Positions 1-6,427 of a stretch of 7,135 nt of DNA are shown here, piece by piece. Below the pieces are notes generated by a model. That model saw only the letters and a program-made list of their open reading frames with translations. It had not been told where the DNA came from and did no database searches. Both the position numbers and the translations under genes were made by a program. Within the stretch, counting starts at the first letter, position 1. Each line of letters opens with the position of its first letter. This DNA is from Akkermansia muciniphila (GTDB taxonomy: Bacteria > Verrucomicrobiota > Verrucomicrobiia > Limisphaerales > UBA9464), in the NCBI GenBank assembly GCA_945873715.1, contig CAMCFL010000158.1, forward strand, positions 1 through 7,135. The letters are read 5' to 3'.

Positions 1-1807
1 CAAGCGCCTCCGGCTTGAGCAGGAACTTCACGCAGGCACCGGACAACTCGGTGATCTGGGTCGTAACCCCCTTCTCCAGCGTCTCCACCTGGGCGACGTC
101 CACGTACCGGACCTCGCGCAGGGTGATCAACTCCCCGCGCAGATGGCGCATCGCTGCCAGGTGGCTGACGAAATCCCCGAGCACCCGGAAACCTGAACGG
201 CGCACCGCCTGCAACTGGTCCTCGCAGCGCTTCCGGACATCCGCCACCCGTTGGAAGGCCTCCTGCTGGAGCCGACGGACCTTGGCGAATTCGTCGATGG
301 CCTTGTCGGCTGCCTCGCGAACCTGACGGAGCGCCGCGTCGAGCTGGAATCCCTCGGGCGAGCTCAACCACGGATAGGCGTCGAGCATGGCGGCGCAGCG
401 CCGGACGAGATCGGTATAGAGCTCGGCGTAGGGATGATCGCGGCGGGCGAGGGACAGCACCTCGGTGCATTCGGCCAGGCAACGGACGACCTCCTTGTTG
501 CCGACCTGATAGAGGAAGGCGTCGCGCTGGCCGGCGGGCTCGTGACCCAGCTGATAGAACGGCGTCTGCCGCAGCTGGATCAGGTGGTGCTTCTGCGGCG
601 TTTCCTCGGCGCGGACCAGGACCAGTTGGCCGTTGGGAAAGAGCGAGAAGCCATGACACCCGATGCGTTCCTCGACCTTCTGCTCGATCAGCCGGTAAGG
701 CAGGAGCGCGTACTGCCCGGTCTCCGGCTTGAAGAACACGAAGAGCGAATCCTCGCCGCTGGGCGCATGCAGGACGCGCTCCAGGATCATCGGCGTGTCG
801 CGTGCCTCGAACACCTTCAGCTCGCCCGTCGAAAGATAGTAACCGTCAGGAAAGATCAGGCCGTGATCCTCCGGAAGCAACGCACAGGATTGTCCGATGG
901 AATCCACCCGGACCGCGCTCTGCAGCTTCGAGTTGAAGATGAAGTAGCGCGCCGCGGGTTCCTTGTAGGGCCGCACCTTCAACACGATCAGGTGCCCCAC
1001 GATGGCATAGGCGATCTCGGCGTCATCGACCTTCTGGAAGCGATCGTCCACCGGTTCCGAATACACCCCCTCGCCGGTGGCGGTGTTGTCCTCGACCTTG
1101 ATGGTCAGGTCGCCCTCGATGCACTCCACGAAGACCCGGTCCTCGATGGAGACGTGCGGATGATCGCCGTAGCGGAACGACTCGCGATCCGGTGTGCGCC
1201 ACTTGAATTCAAACGGCGGCGGGAACCCGACCTTCCGGTACTCGGCTTCGGCACGGCCGTCGAGATAACGGAGTTCACCCCCTTGATAGGCCCACTTGAA
1301 CACCCCGAAGTCACCGGCACCGCTGCCGGTGCGGAACACCATGTAAAGATTGCCGTCGATCAGGGAAAACTTCGAGAAGGTCGTCCGCTCATAGACGTTG
1401 TAGAGGCGTTTGAAGTCCGTGAGGAACTTGCGGTCGTTGAGGACGTCGAGCGCGGTTTCCTTGAAGGTCCCCGCCTGTTCATCGCGGGCGTACACCGCGA
1501 AGACATCGCCCAGTTCCACCTCCTTCTTCAGACCAAACTGGACATTGAACCCGACCAGGAACCGGCCGTGCCCCAGCTGGACCATGTCCTGGGGAATGCA
1601 GTTGTGCGCGGTCGTGACCCGATCCGCCTGGAGGAGCTTGGATTCCACCCGGCCGAACACCTCCTGACGCCGGGCATCCAGCTTCGCCATCCGCTCGCGC
1701 AGCAACGCCGCCTGATCCTGCAGACGCTGACGGATGATCTCATAGGCCGCCCCGCCAAGGGCGGAGCCGGCTGGAGTCGCTGCGGTCGGTAGAACGGGAT
1801 CAGACAT
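1..1807 (-). CDS. DNA repair ATPase-like protein (DUF3686 family), N-terminal part; 3' end beyond window
   Basis: An uninterrupted minus-strand frame runs from an ATG at 1807-1805 to the left edge: 602 residues with no stop. The protein opens MSDPVLPTAATPAG. A helical segment follows (about 20-60, rich in Q, R, L and E), then a long beta-rich region (about 65-450) with HPHVSIEDRVFVECIEGDL near 216-234 and IFNSKLQSAVRVDSIGQSC near 290-308. A charged helical region, probably coiled coil, covers about 486-535. This matches what I know of proteins annotated 'DNA repair ATPase', where a DUF3686 region precedes a C-terminal AAA+ ATPase in chains well over 1000 residues. No Walker A motif is present here, as expected if the ATPase part lies off the left edge. 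The 'DNA repair' label is an inherited family name, not shown by this sequence. No Shine-Dalgarno precedes the start. It lies downstream of the flotillin on the same strand, so co-transcription is likely. The family call is from memory of conserved stretches. Confidence 0.78.
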   Translation of the reverse strand, partial: MSDPVLPTAATPAGSALGGAAYEIIRQRLQDQAALLRERMAKLDARRQEVFGRVESKLLQADRVTTAHNCIPQDMVQLGHGRFLVGFNVQFGLKKEVELGDVFAVYARDEQAGTFKETALDVLNDRKFLTDFKRLYNVYERTTFSKFSLIDGNLYMVFRTGSGAGDFGVFKWAYQGGELRYLDGRAEAEYRKVGFPPPFEFKWRTPDRESFRYGDHPHVSIEDRVFVECIEGDLTIKVEDNTATGEGVYSEPVDDRFQKVDDAEIAYAIVGHLIVLKVRPYKEPAARYFIFNSKLQSAVRVDSIGQSCALLPEDHGLIFPDGYYLSTGELKVFEARDTPMILERVLHAPSGEDSLFVFFKPETGQYALLPYRLIEQKVEERIGCHGFSLFPNGQLVLVRAEETPQKHHLIQLRQTPFYQLGHEPAGQRDAFLYQVGNKEVVRCLAECTEVLSLARRDHPYAELYTDLVRRCAAMLDAYPWLSSPEGFQLDAALRQVREAADKAIDEFAKVRRLQQEAFQRVADVRKRCEDQLQAVRRSGFRVLGDFVSHLAAMRHLRGELITLREVRYVDVAQVETLEKGVTTQITELSGACVKFLLKPEAL

Positions 1808-1850
1808 GGGATGGGACGCTGCAGTAGAATAGGACGATCGCAGCTGCAAT

Positions 1851-1883
1851 GCGGGCACGGAGCATCGAAGGAGTGTCGCTCAC
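1851..1883 (+). repeat. Truncated copy of the REP-like repeat
   Basis: By eye, 26 of 33 bases align without gaps with 1903-1935 of the first full copy, including the shared core CGGAGCAYCGAAGGARTGT. The copy breaks off where the CCCACAGC hairpin would begin; only CGCTCAC remains there instead of AGCCCAC. It is a degraded fragment 52 bp ahead of the equivalent site in the full copy. Confidence 0.6.
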
Positions 1884-1885
1884 AT

Positions 1886-2004
1886 CGCTCCGCGGCTCCG
1901 ATGCAGGTGCGGAGCACCGAAGGAATGTAGCCCACAGCGACAGCTGTGGGTTGACCGATCCTCCAGCGCAGCAAGCCCCGGAGGGGCGTGGGACATTCCG
2001 TTCC
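1886..2004 (+). repeat. REP-like palindromic repeat, full copy 1 (119 bp)
   Basis: This 119-bp unit matches 2050-2168 at about 100 of 119 positions by eye with no gaps, at a constant offset of 164 bp. It has two hairpins. One is CCCACAGC-GACA-GCTGTGGG at 1931-1950, a perfect 8-bp stem with a 4-base loop, flanked by GTAG and TT. The other is GCCCC-GGA-GGGGC at 1975-1987. Most differences from the second copy fall between or in the loops of the hairpins, as in REP/BIME elements. No transposase, terminal target duplication or U-tract is seen, so it is neither an insertion sequence nor a typical intrinsic terminator. Confidence 0.85.
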
Positions 2005-2013
2005 CGCGCCCCC

Positions 2014-2055
2014 CACCCACAGCTACCGCTGTGGGCTAAATTCCCAAGCCGCTCC
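2014..2055 (-). repeat. Inverted partial copy of the REP-like repeat
   Basis: Read on the minus strand, this carries the same core as the two full copies: GGAGC, a variable stretch, then AATTTAGCCCACAGC-GGTA-GCTGTGGGT. The hairpin at 2016-2035 has a perfect 8-bp stem around loop TACC on the plus strand. The 25 bases leading into the stem agree with copy 1 at about 19 positions. It lies between the two direct copies and shares its edge with the second (GCCGC-TCC-GCGGC hairpin at 2048-2060), giving a head-to-tail-to-head arrangement like a bacterial interspersed mosaic element. Confidence 0.72.
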
Positions 2056-2168
2056 GCGGCTCCCTTGCAGGTTCGGAGCACCGGAGGAGTGTAGCCCACG
2101 GCGAAAGCTGTGGGTTCCTTGATCCCCCCGTGCAGCAAGCCCCCGAGGGGCGTGGGATGCACCGTTCC
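2050..2168 (+). repeat. REP-like palindromic repeat, full copy 2 (119 bp)
   Basis: This is the second full unit, about 84% identical to 1886-2004. The main hairpin at 2095-2114 is CCCACGGC-GAAA-GCTGTGGG. One base has changed from the perfect stem, but as RNA from the plus strand it would form a G-U pair and keep the helix, closed by a GNRA-type GAAA loop. The second hairpin is GCCCC-CGA-GGGGC at 2139-2151, with intact stem and altered loop. The unit ends 8 bp before the flotillin stop codon. Confidence 0.85.
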
Positions 2169-2176
2169 TGTCATGC

Positions 2177-4327
2177 TCACCCCTTCACAACCTCTGACGC
2201 CTTCACGTCGCCGAGGCCCTTCTCCTTCACCAGCGCGAGGGCGGAACGCATGACACCCTGGACCCCGGAGTCATCGGCGGAGGCGATGAGCCGGGCGAGC
2301 AGTGCTGACACCGTCAGGTTGCGGAGGTCCTCGGTCTTGATCCCGAAGTCCGCGACCCACTTCGACAACTGGCCCTTGAAGAACTCGGGATCGCCATTGA
2401 AGAAGGTGTTCTTCACCTCGGTCAGCGCCGTGCTGTTGTTGAGCGTGCGATCGACCGCCTTCCCGTTGCCGATCGCGCGGACCACCTTCTCGAAGAAGTC
2501 GTTCTCGCCACCGACGATGTCGATCCGGGCGGACTTGAGCGCCTCGCCGACCACACTGGCATTGGCCTGGGCGATGTCCTTCTGGACGTGGATGGCGGCG
2601 AGTTCCACATCGCGGTCCTTGGCCAGGCGCAGGCGGAATTCCTCGTGCTGCTGTCCGGCCTGATGCAGGAGCTTCATGGCTTCGGCCTTCTGGTGGATGG
2701 CCTTCGCCTCGGCACCGCCACGGGCCTCGATCCCGGTGGCGATGGCCAACTCCTTGTCCTTGGTTCCCGTCGCCTCGGCGGTCGCCTGGGTCTGGGTGTT
2801 CTCCGCGAGCACCGCCCCACGGGCCTTGAGCACATCCGCCTCGGCAAGGCCCAGATCGCGGTTGGCGGAGGCATCCGCCTTCTTCGCATTGGCCTTCGCA
2901 ATGGTGACCTTGGCCTCGGCCAATCCCTTCGCCGCTTCGCGGGCGGCGATGCCCTCGGCGTCCTGCTCGGCCACATGCCGACGCTTGTCCGCCACCTTGG
3001 CCTCGGCGTCCGCCATGGTCTGGATGCGCTCGGCGTCGCGGAGGGATGATTCGCGTGCCGCCTCGGCAGCCGTGACCAACCGGATCTTCTCCGCCTCGGC
3101 GATGTTCCGGCCGGCCTCCTTCTGGGCCTCGGAAGCGACGACCTTCTCGGTCTGGTCCTTCTTCGCATTCATCTCCGCCTCGATCAGCGTCACCTCGCGG
3201 ACCCGTTCGGCGGTCATGCGGGCCTCGATGTTGCGCTTCTCCTCCTCCTGCTGCGTGACGGCCTTCTGTTCGGAGACGACGGAGGCACGCTTCCGTTCCA
3301 CCTCGATGGCGGCTTCGGCGACCTTGACCTCCTTGTCCATCTCGGCGAGCGAGACAGTCCGTTCGCGACGCACGCGGGCTTCCTCACCTTCCTGAACCGA
3401 CTCCTGTTCGAGCCGTTGCTTCTCCTTCTTCACCGTGAACTCGCGCTCCTGCACGGCGCGATTCATGTCCTCGGTGCGCAGCCGGATGGATTCCTCGGTC
3501 TCCAGGCGACGCCCCTCGACCTCCATCCGACGTCCTTCAATGACCTTGCGGGCCTCGGCTTCCTCGTTCGCCTTGACCTCGGTGATGGCCCGTTGCTGCT
3601 TGGCGGTGTCTTCCTCATTCCGACGGCGTTGTTCGCGCTTGGCGATGTCGGCGTCGGCATTCTCCTTCTCGACCTGGACCTGGGCACGTTGGGAGAACTC
3701 GTTGGCGACGACGCGCTCGCGCTGGGTGATCTCGGTGATCTTCTTGATGCCCTCGGCGTCGAGGACATTGGAAGGGTCGTGCTGGTCGAGTGGCGTCTGT
3801 TCCAGGTAATCGATGGCGACATCCTGCAGGAAGAAACCGTCCAGATCCTTGCCGATGGTGCTCTGGATCTGGTCGCGGAACTTGATGCGCTCGGTGAACA
3901 GCTCATGGAATTCCATCTGCTTGCCGGCCGTCTTTAGCGCCTCGGAGAACTTCGCCTCGAACAACTCCCGCAACTGGGCGATGTCGGACACACGTTCGGG
4001 CGTGAGCATCTGCGCGACCTTCCGGACGCTGTCCGCACAGGCCTCCACGCGGATGTAGAAGGCCACGGTGATGTCAGCGCGGATGTTGTCCTTGCAGACC
4101 AGGCCATCCTTGCCCTTGCGGTGGATCTCCAGCTTCTTCACCGAGATGTCCACCACCTCGTAGTTCTGCAGGATGGGCATGGCGAACATCCAGTCGAAGG
4201 AGACCCGGACGCCGCCCAGCCCGACAACCATGCCGGCACGGCCGGGATGAACCCTTCGGATACAGATCATGCCCAGGAAGGCGATGAAGATGAGGAAGAC
4301 GAAAGCCGGCAGAATGATGAGCCACAT
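2177..4327 (-). CDS. Flotillin-family (SPFH/band 7) membrane scaffold protein, YqiK-like
   Basis: A complete 716-residue protein. Residues 2-23 (WLIILPAFVFLIFIAFLGMI) form one hydrophobic membrane segment. An SPFH/band 7 domain covers about 24-200, opening RRVHPGRAGMVVGLGG and closing with the flotillin-typical DAEGIKKITEITQRERVVAN at 190-209. A very long charged helical region (about 200-600), rich in EAE, AKA and ERE patterns, should form an extended coiled coil. The tail carries ARIDIVGGENDFFEKV at 600-615, a flotillin-type motif, and then a compact 100-residue helical end. Flotillins oligomerise at the membrane and organise ordered lipid microdomains; by family this one would be anchored at the N terminus with the coiled coil in the cytoplasm. 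At 716 residues it is longer than the 500-600 I recall for YqiK-type flotillins, mostly through the coiled coil. The start fits because the membrane segment begins at residue 2, though no Shine-Dalgarno is visible. No NfeD/YqiJ-like partner lies just upstream; the DUF3686 ATPase gene follows. Confidence 0.93.
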   Translation of the reverse strand: MWLIILPAFVFLIFIAFLGMICIRRVHPGRAGMVVGLGGVRVSFDWMFAMPILQNYEVVDISVKKLEIHRKGKDGLVCKDNIRADITVAFYIRVEACADSVRKVAQMLTPERVSDIAQLRELFEAKFSEALKTAGKQMEFHELFTERIKFRDQIQSTIGKDLDGFFLQDVAIDYLEQTPLDQHDPSNVLDAEGIKKITEITQRERVVANEFSQRAQVQVEKENADADIAKREQRRRNEEDTAKQQRAITEVKANEEAEARKVIEGRRMEVEGRRLETEESIRLRTEDMNRAVQEREFTVKKEKQRLEQESVQEGEEARVRRERTVSLAEMDKEVKVAEAAIEVERKRASVVSEQKAVTQQEEEKRNIEARMTAERVREVTLIEAEMNAKKDQTEKVVASEAQKEAGRNIAEAEKIRLVTAAEAARESSLRDAERIQTMADAEAKVADKRRHVAEQDAEGIAAREAAKGLAEAKVTIAKANAKKADASANRDLGLAEADVLKARGAVLAENTQTQATAEATGTKDKELAIATGIEARGGAEAKAIHQKAEAMKLLHQAGQQHEEFRLRLAKDRDVELAAIHVQKDIAQANASVVGEALKSARIDIVGGENDFFEKVVRAIGNGKAVDRTLNNSTALTEVKNTFFNGDPEFFKGQLSKWVADFGIKTEDLRNLTVSALLARLIASADDSGVQGVMRSALALVKEKGLGDVKASEVVKG

Positions 4328-4514
4328 GTTCGGCTGGAGTTGAGGAATCTTTGAGTCGCGCCTGAATGGAACCCCGGGTACGGAATCAGCGGATCGTCAT
4401 ACCGGCCCGGAGCACCCTGCGGTTAAACCAGACTCGCAGCCCTCCAGCCAGTCGATTCTCGGCTCCGGGATTCCATGGGATGCATCTTGGCCCTGCCCGC
4501 GCCTGGGAAAAGAG

Positions 4515-4570
4515 GGCATCCACGAATCCGCGCTCCCGGTGGAGCAAGGTCCCGTGAATTCATGGATGCC
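4515..4570. repeat. Nested inverted repeat (hairpin)
   Basis: The outer arms are GGCATCCACGAAT (4515-4527) and ATTCATGGATGCC (4558-4570), which pair at 12 of 13 positions; the odd position is a C-A mismatch on the plus strand and a G-T pair on the minus strand. Within the 30-base loop, GCTCC-CGGT-GGAGC (4532-4545) forms a second stem. No U-tract follows. It lies about 190 bp upstream of the flotillin start. It could be a leader structure of that transcript or a decayed repeat. Confidence 0.5.
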
Positions 4571-4620
4571 GGTCCTCTGCCTCGTGCGTCTCAAACGCCC
4601 GAGGGGGCAAATGAATGGAG

Positions 4621-4710
4621 CCGCGGATGGCTCGGATGAACGCGGAGGCCGAAGCGACAGTCGCATTCGCCATCAGGTGTCCCTCTCGGTGAGATCCGTG
4701 AGATCCGCGG
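4621..4710. repeat. 90-bp element bounded by 8-bp inverted repeats
   Basis: The ends are CCGCGGAT (4621-4628) and ATCCGCGG (4703-4710), a perfect inverted pair. Inside are CGGATGAACGCGGA at 4633-4646 and a perfect 9-bp tandem, GTGAGATCC at 4689-4697 and 4698-4706. The wording (CGGATGAACGCGGA; TCCGTGAGATCCGCGG) resembles a family of short intergenic repeats with CACGGAT/ATCCGTG-like units that I recall from many environmental genomes. It has no coding content and no clear target-site duplication. Confidence 0.5.
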
Positions 4711-4869
4711 TCAAATTCGGAACGTGGGACCCGGGCAACGGGTGAGGCGTGAGAAAGGGCTTCGAGGGACGGTATCAAGATGCGCCCGGGCCACGGACTC
4801 TCGGAACTCGTCCCTCCGGACAGCAGGATCGCAGTTCTCCTGCATCCGTCCGTCTGGCAGCATCCGGCC

Positions 4870-5280
4870 ATGAGCGTGCACCCTGTCGAGCCGACTCCCG
4901 AGGACAAGCTGGCCCGTCGGATGACTGCCCTGGGCATCGCGGAGGAAGATCTGGAGGAAAGCTTCATCCGCTCGGGGGGCAACGGTGGGCAGAACGTCAA
5001 CAAGGTGGCCACCTGCGTCGTCCTCCTGCATCGGCCCTCCGGCACCCAGGTGAAATGCCAGACCACCCGGCATCAGGCGCAGAACCGCTTTCTGGCCCGG
5101 GTCCAGCTCATGGACCGCATCGAGGCCGAACGCCAGAAGCGGATCGATGCCGAGCGCGATCGCGTCGAGAAGGCCCGGCGTCAGAAGCGTCCCCGCAGCC
5201 GCGCCGCGAAGAATCGGATCCTGGCCAACAAGGCCCATCAATCGTCCAAGAAGGCCTCGCGCAAGGGCAGCTTCGATTGA
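4870..5280 (+). CDS. GGQ-motif peptide chain release factor-like protein (ribosome rescue type)
   Basis: A 136-residue protein made of a single release-factor catalytic domain with no stop-codon recognition domain. The peptidyl-tRNA hydrolysis motif is SGGNGGQNVNKVAT, with GGQ at residues 39-41. The family-typical CVVLLHRPSGTQVKCQTTRH (49-68) follows. A lysine/arginine-rich tail (about 100-133, including RQKRPRSRAAKNR) is the kind that enters the empty mRNA channel of stalled ribosomes in ArfB (YaeJ) and mitochondrial C12orf65. Function by family: releasing nascent chains from stalled ribosomes or split 50S subunits. The HRPSG and CQTTRHQAQNR stretches look more like the C12orf65/RF side than classical ArfB, so no symbol is given. 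I chose the ATG at 4870 because family similarity begins soon after. An in-frame ATG at 4780 would add 30 residues without recognisable similarity, but it has a GAGGGA-like ribosome-binding sequence nearby, whereas 4870 has none. DUF1365 follows after 58 bp on the same strand. Confidence 0.88.
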   Translation: MSVHPVEPTPEDKLARRMTALGIAEEDLEESFIRSGGNGGQNVNKVATCVVLLHRPSGTQVKCQTTRHQAQNRFLARVQLMDRIEAERQKRIDAERDRVEKARRQKRPRSRAAKNRILANKAHQSSKKASRKGSFD

Positions 5281-5338
5281 TGGGAACCCAAATGCCGCCT
5301 GCGCTGTGGGCGTTTCCGTGCTTCCATGCTGTGTGCCG

Positions 5339-6247
5339 ATGAATGCCAGTCCAGAAATGCCCCCGCTCCGCTCGTGCCTGTACGAGTGCCGGGTGATGCA
5401 TCATCGGATGCACCCGCGTCAGCACCGGTTCGAGTACGGCCTTTTCCTCGCCTGCCTGGATCTCGACGAACTGGATGCCCTTCATTCCCGTCTGCGCTGG
5501 TTCAGCCGGAATCGAAGGAACCTGTACGAGTTCCGGGACACGGACCATTTCACCCGGGCTCCCGGCTCGGAAGGTCCGGCGGCGGGAGGCGGGATCCGGG
5601 CGGGCCTGACTGCCTGGCTCGCGACCCAGGGAATCCCGCTGCCGGCCGGGATGCGGGTTCAGTTGGTCACCTTGCCCCGCGTCCTGGGATACGTCTTCAA
5701 TCCGGTCAGCTTCTACTTCGCCAGCAACCCGGATGGATCGCCCCTCTTCGCCGTGGCGGAGGTCGGAAATACCTTTGGAGAGCAGAAGCCGTATCTGGTT
5801 CCCGTGGATGGGAGGGGCCGAGAGGAGACGGGGACCCGCAGAGCACTTCCCTCCGAGGGGGGGCCGCCGGATGCCGCCCGGTTCCGGCTCATTGCCCCCA
5901 AGCATTTCTACGTTTCGCCCTTCAGTGCGCTCGATCTGCGGTTCGACTTCCGGCTTCAGGCACCCGGGGATCGTCTGGTGCTGGGGGTGAACGACCTGGA
6001 TTCGCAGGACCGGACGATGCTCATCAGTTCGGTCACGGGCACCCGCCTTCCCCTGACGGACGCCGAGTTGCTTCGACTCACCCTGCGCTATCCGTTGGTG
6101 ACGGCGCGGGTCATCACCCTGATCCACTGGCAGGCATTGCGACTCTGGTGGAAGCGGCTGCCGTTCCACCGCAAGTCCGATCATCCCGATCTCCAGCGGG
6201 ACGTCCTGCATCCGCATCCGGTCCATCGGGCTGGAAGCCGGCATTGA
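5339..6247 (+). CDS. DUF1365 family protein
   Basis: A complete 302-residue protein of the DUF1365 family. Diagnostic stretches are LYECRVMHHRMHPRQHRFEY at 14-33, TLPRVLGYVFNPVSFYF at 111-127, AEVGNTFGEQKPY at 140-152, APKHFYVSPF at 186-195 and HWQALRLWWKRLPFH at 263-277. Length is normal for the family. No signal peptide or clear membrane helix is present, so it is probably cytoplasmic or peripheral. The biochemical function is unknown. In many bacteria the gene lies beside an FAD-dependent amine-oxidase-like gene and a cyclopropane-fatty-acid-synthase-like methyltransferase, which suggests a role in lipid modification; neither neighbour is here. The ATG at 5339 was chosen; an ATG at 5357 (residue 7) is an equally plausible start, and neither has a clear Shine-Dalgarno. 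A low-complexity Gly/Arg-rich insertion at about 157-180 looks lineage-specific. It follows the release-factor-like gene by 58 bp and could share its transcript. Confidence 0.92.
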   Translation: MNASPEMPPLRSCLYECRVMHHRMHPRQHRFEYGLFLACLDLDELDALHSRLRWFSRNRRNLYEFRDTDHFTRAPGSEGPAAGGGIRAGLTAWLATQGIPLPAGMRVQLVTLPRVLGYVFNPVSFYFASNPDGSPLFAVAEVGNTFGEQKPYLVPVDGRGREETGTRRALPSEGGPPDAARFRLIAPKHFYVSPFSALDLRFDFRLQAPGDRLVLGVNDLDSQDRTMLISSVTGTRLPLTDAELLRLTLRYPLVTARVITLIHWQALRLWWKRLPFHRKSDHPDLQRDVLHPHPVHRAGSRH

Positions 6248-6427
6248 TTTGAACGGGGGAATGGTCGGCCCGCCGGGTCTTCGGCTTGGGAAAGGCAATC
6301 GGGCACGCCGTGCGGGAACCATCACGACGCAACGAACGCCACGTCGGGAAATCAACCGGGCTCGTCGTGGCTGCCGTCGCTTCGTGGTTGTTTCATCCCC
6401 GGGCCTGCGTTCGTCGTGGTGAGACTT

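Larger units (their letters stand above)
1808..2176. other. Intergenic gap (369 bp) occupied by a palindromic repeat cluster
   Basis: The gap between the flotillin stop and the DUF3686-protein start is largely made of the repeat copies listed separately: a truncated copy at 1851-1883, a full copy at 1886-2004, an inverted partial copy at 2014-2055 and a full copy at 2050-2168. Only about 40 bases next to the ATPase start (1808-1850) lie outside them. I found no convincing promoter or Shine-Dalgarno for the ATPase gene there. Confidence 0.8.
4328..4869. other. Divergent intergenic region between flotillin and release-factor-like genes
   Basis: These 542 bp separate two outward-reading genes and must hold the promoters of both, but I found no pair of -35/-10 boxes good enough to call. 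Open frames here are short and lack recognisable protein features. The visible structure is a nested hairpin at 4515-4570 and a 90-bp element at 4621-4710. If the release-factor-like gene starts at 4780 instead of 4870, the gap shrinks to 452 bp. Confidence 0.7.

Noticed and set aside
251..1792. A 513-codon plus-strand open frame
   Set aside because: It lies entirely opposite the DUF3686-protein frame, which has coherent domain-like sequence. High third-position GC on the coding strand leaves the antisense frame open; its translation has no recognisable motif.
1528..2016. A 162-codon minus-strand frame reaching from the repeats into the ATPase gene
   Set aside because: Its first part reads repeat copy 1 and its second part is out of frame with the DUF3686 protein. 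Its likeness to the frame over copy 2 is explained by the DNA repeat itself.
1931..2035. Hairpins in the flotillin-ATPase gap as intrinsic terminators
   Set aside because: Stems are strong, but no T-run follows on either strand, and their repetition in a larger conserved unit fits a dispersed repeat better.
2588..3937. Several plus-strand open frames over the flotillin
   Set aside because: They are shadows of the repetitive, GC-rich coiled-coil coding sequence; Leu/Gly- and Ser/Ala-rich translations mirror the Glu/Ala/Lys codons of the other strand.
4328..4460. Possible promoter boxes upstream of the flotillin
   Set aside because: Candidate TATGAC-like and TTTAAC-like words have poor spacing (about 20 bp) and weak matches; not enough to call.
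5108..6355. A 415-codon minus-strand open frame
   Set aside because: It is antisense to DUF1365 and part of the release-factor-like gene, both with clear family motifs; its translation is low-complexity Arg/Pro/Gly.
6322..6422. Loose inverted repeat (ACGAACGC at 6332-6339 with GCGTTCGT at 6407-6414)
   Set aside because: Only 8 bp pair cleanly across a 67-base loop, and the flanking similarity needs gaps; this is expected by chance in CG-rich sequence.
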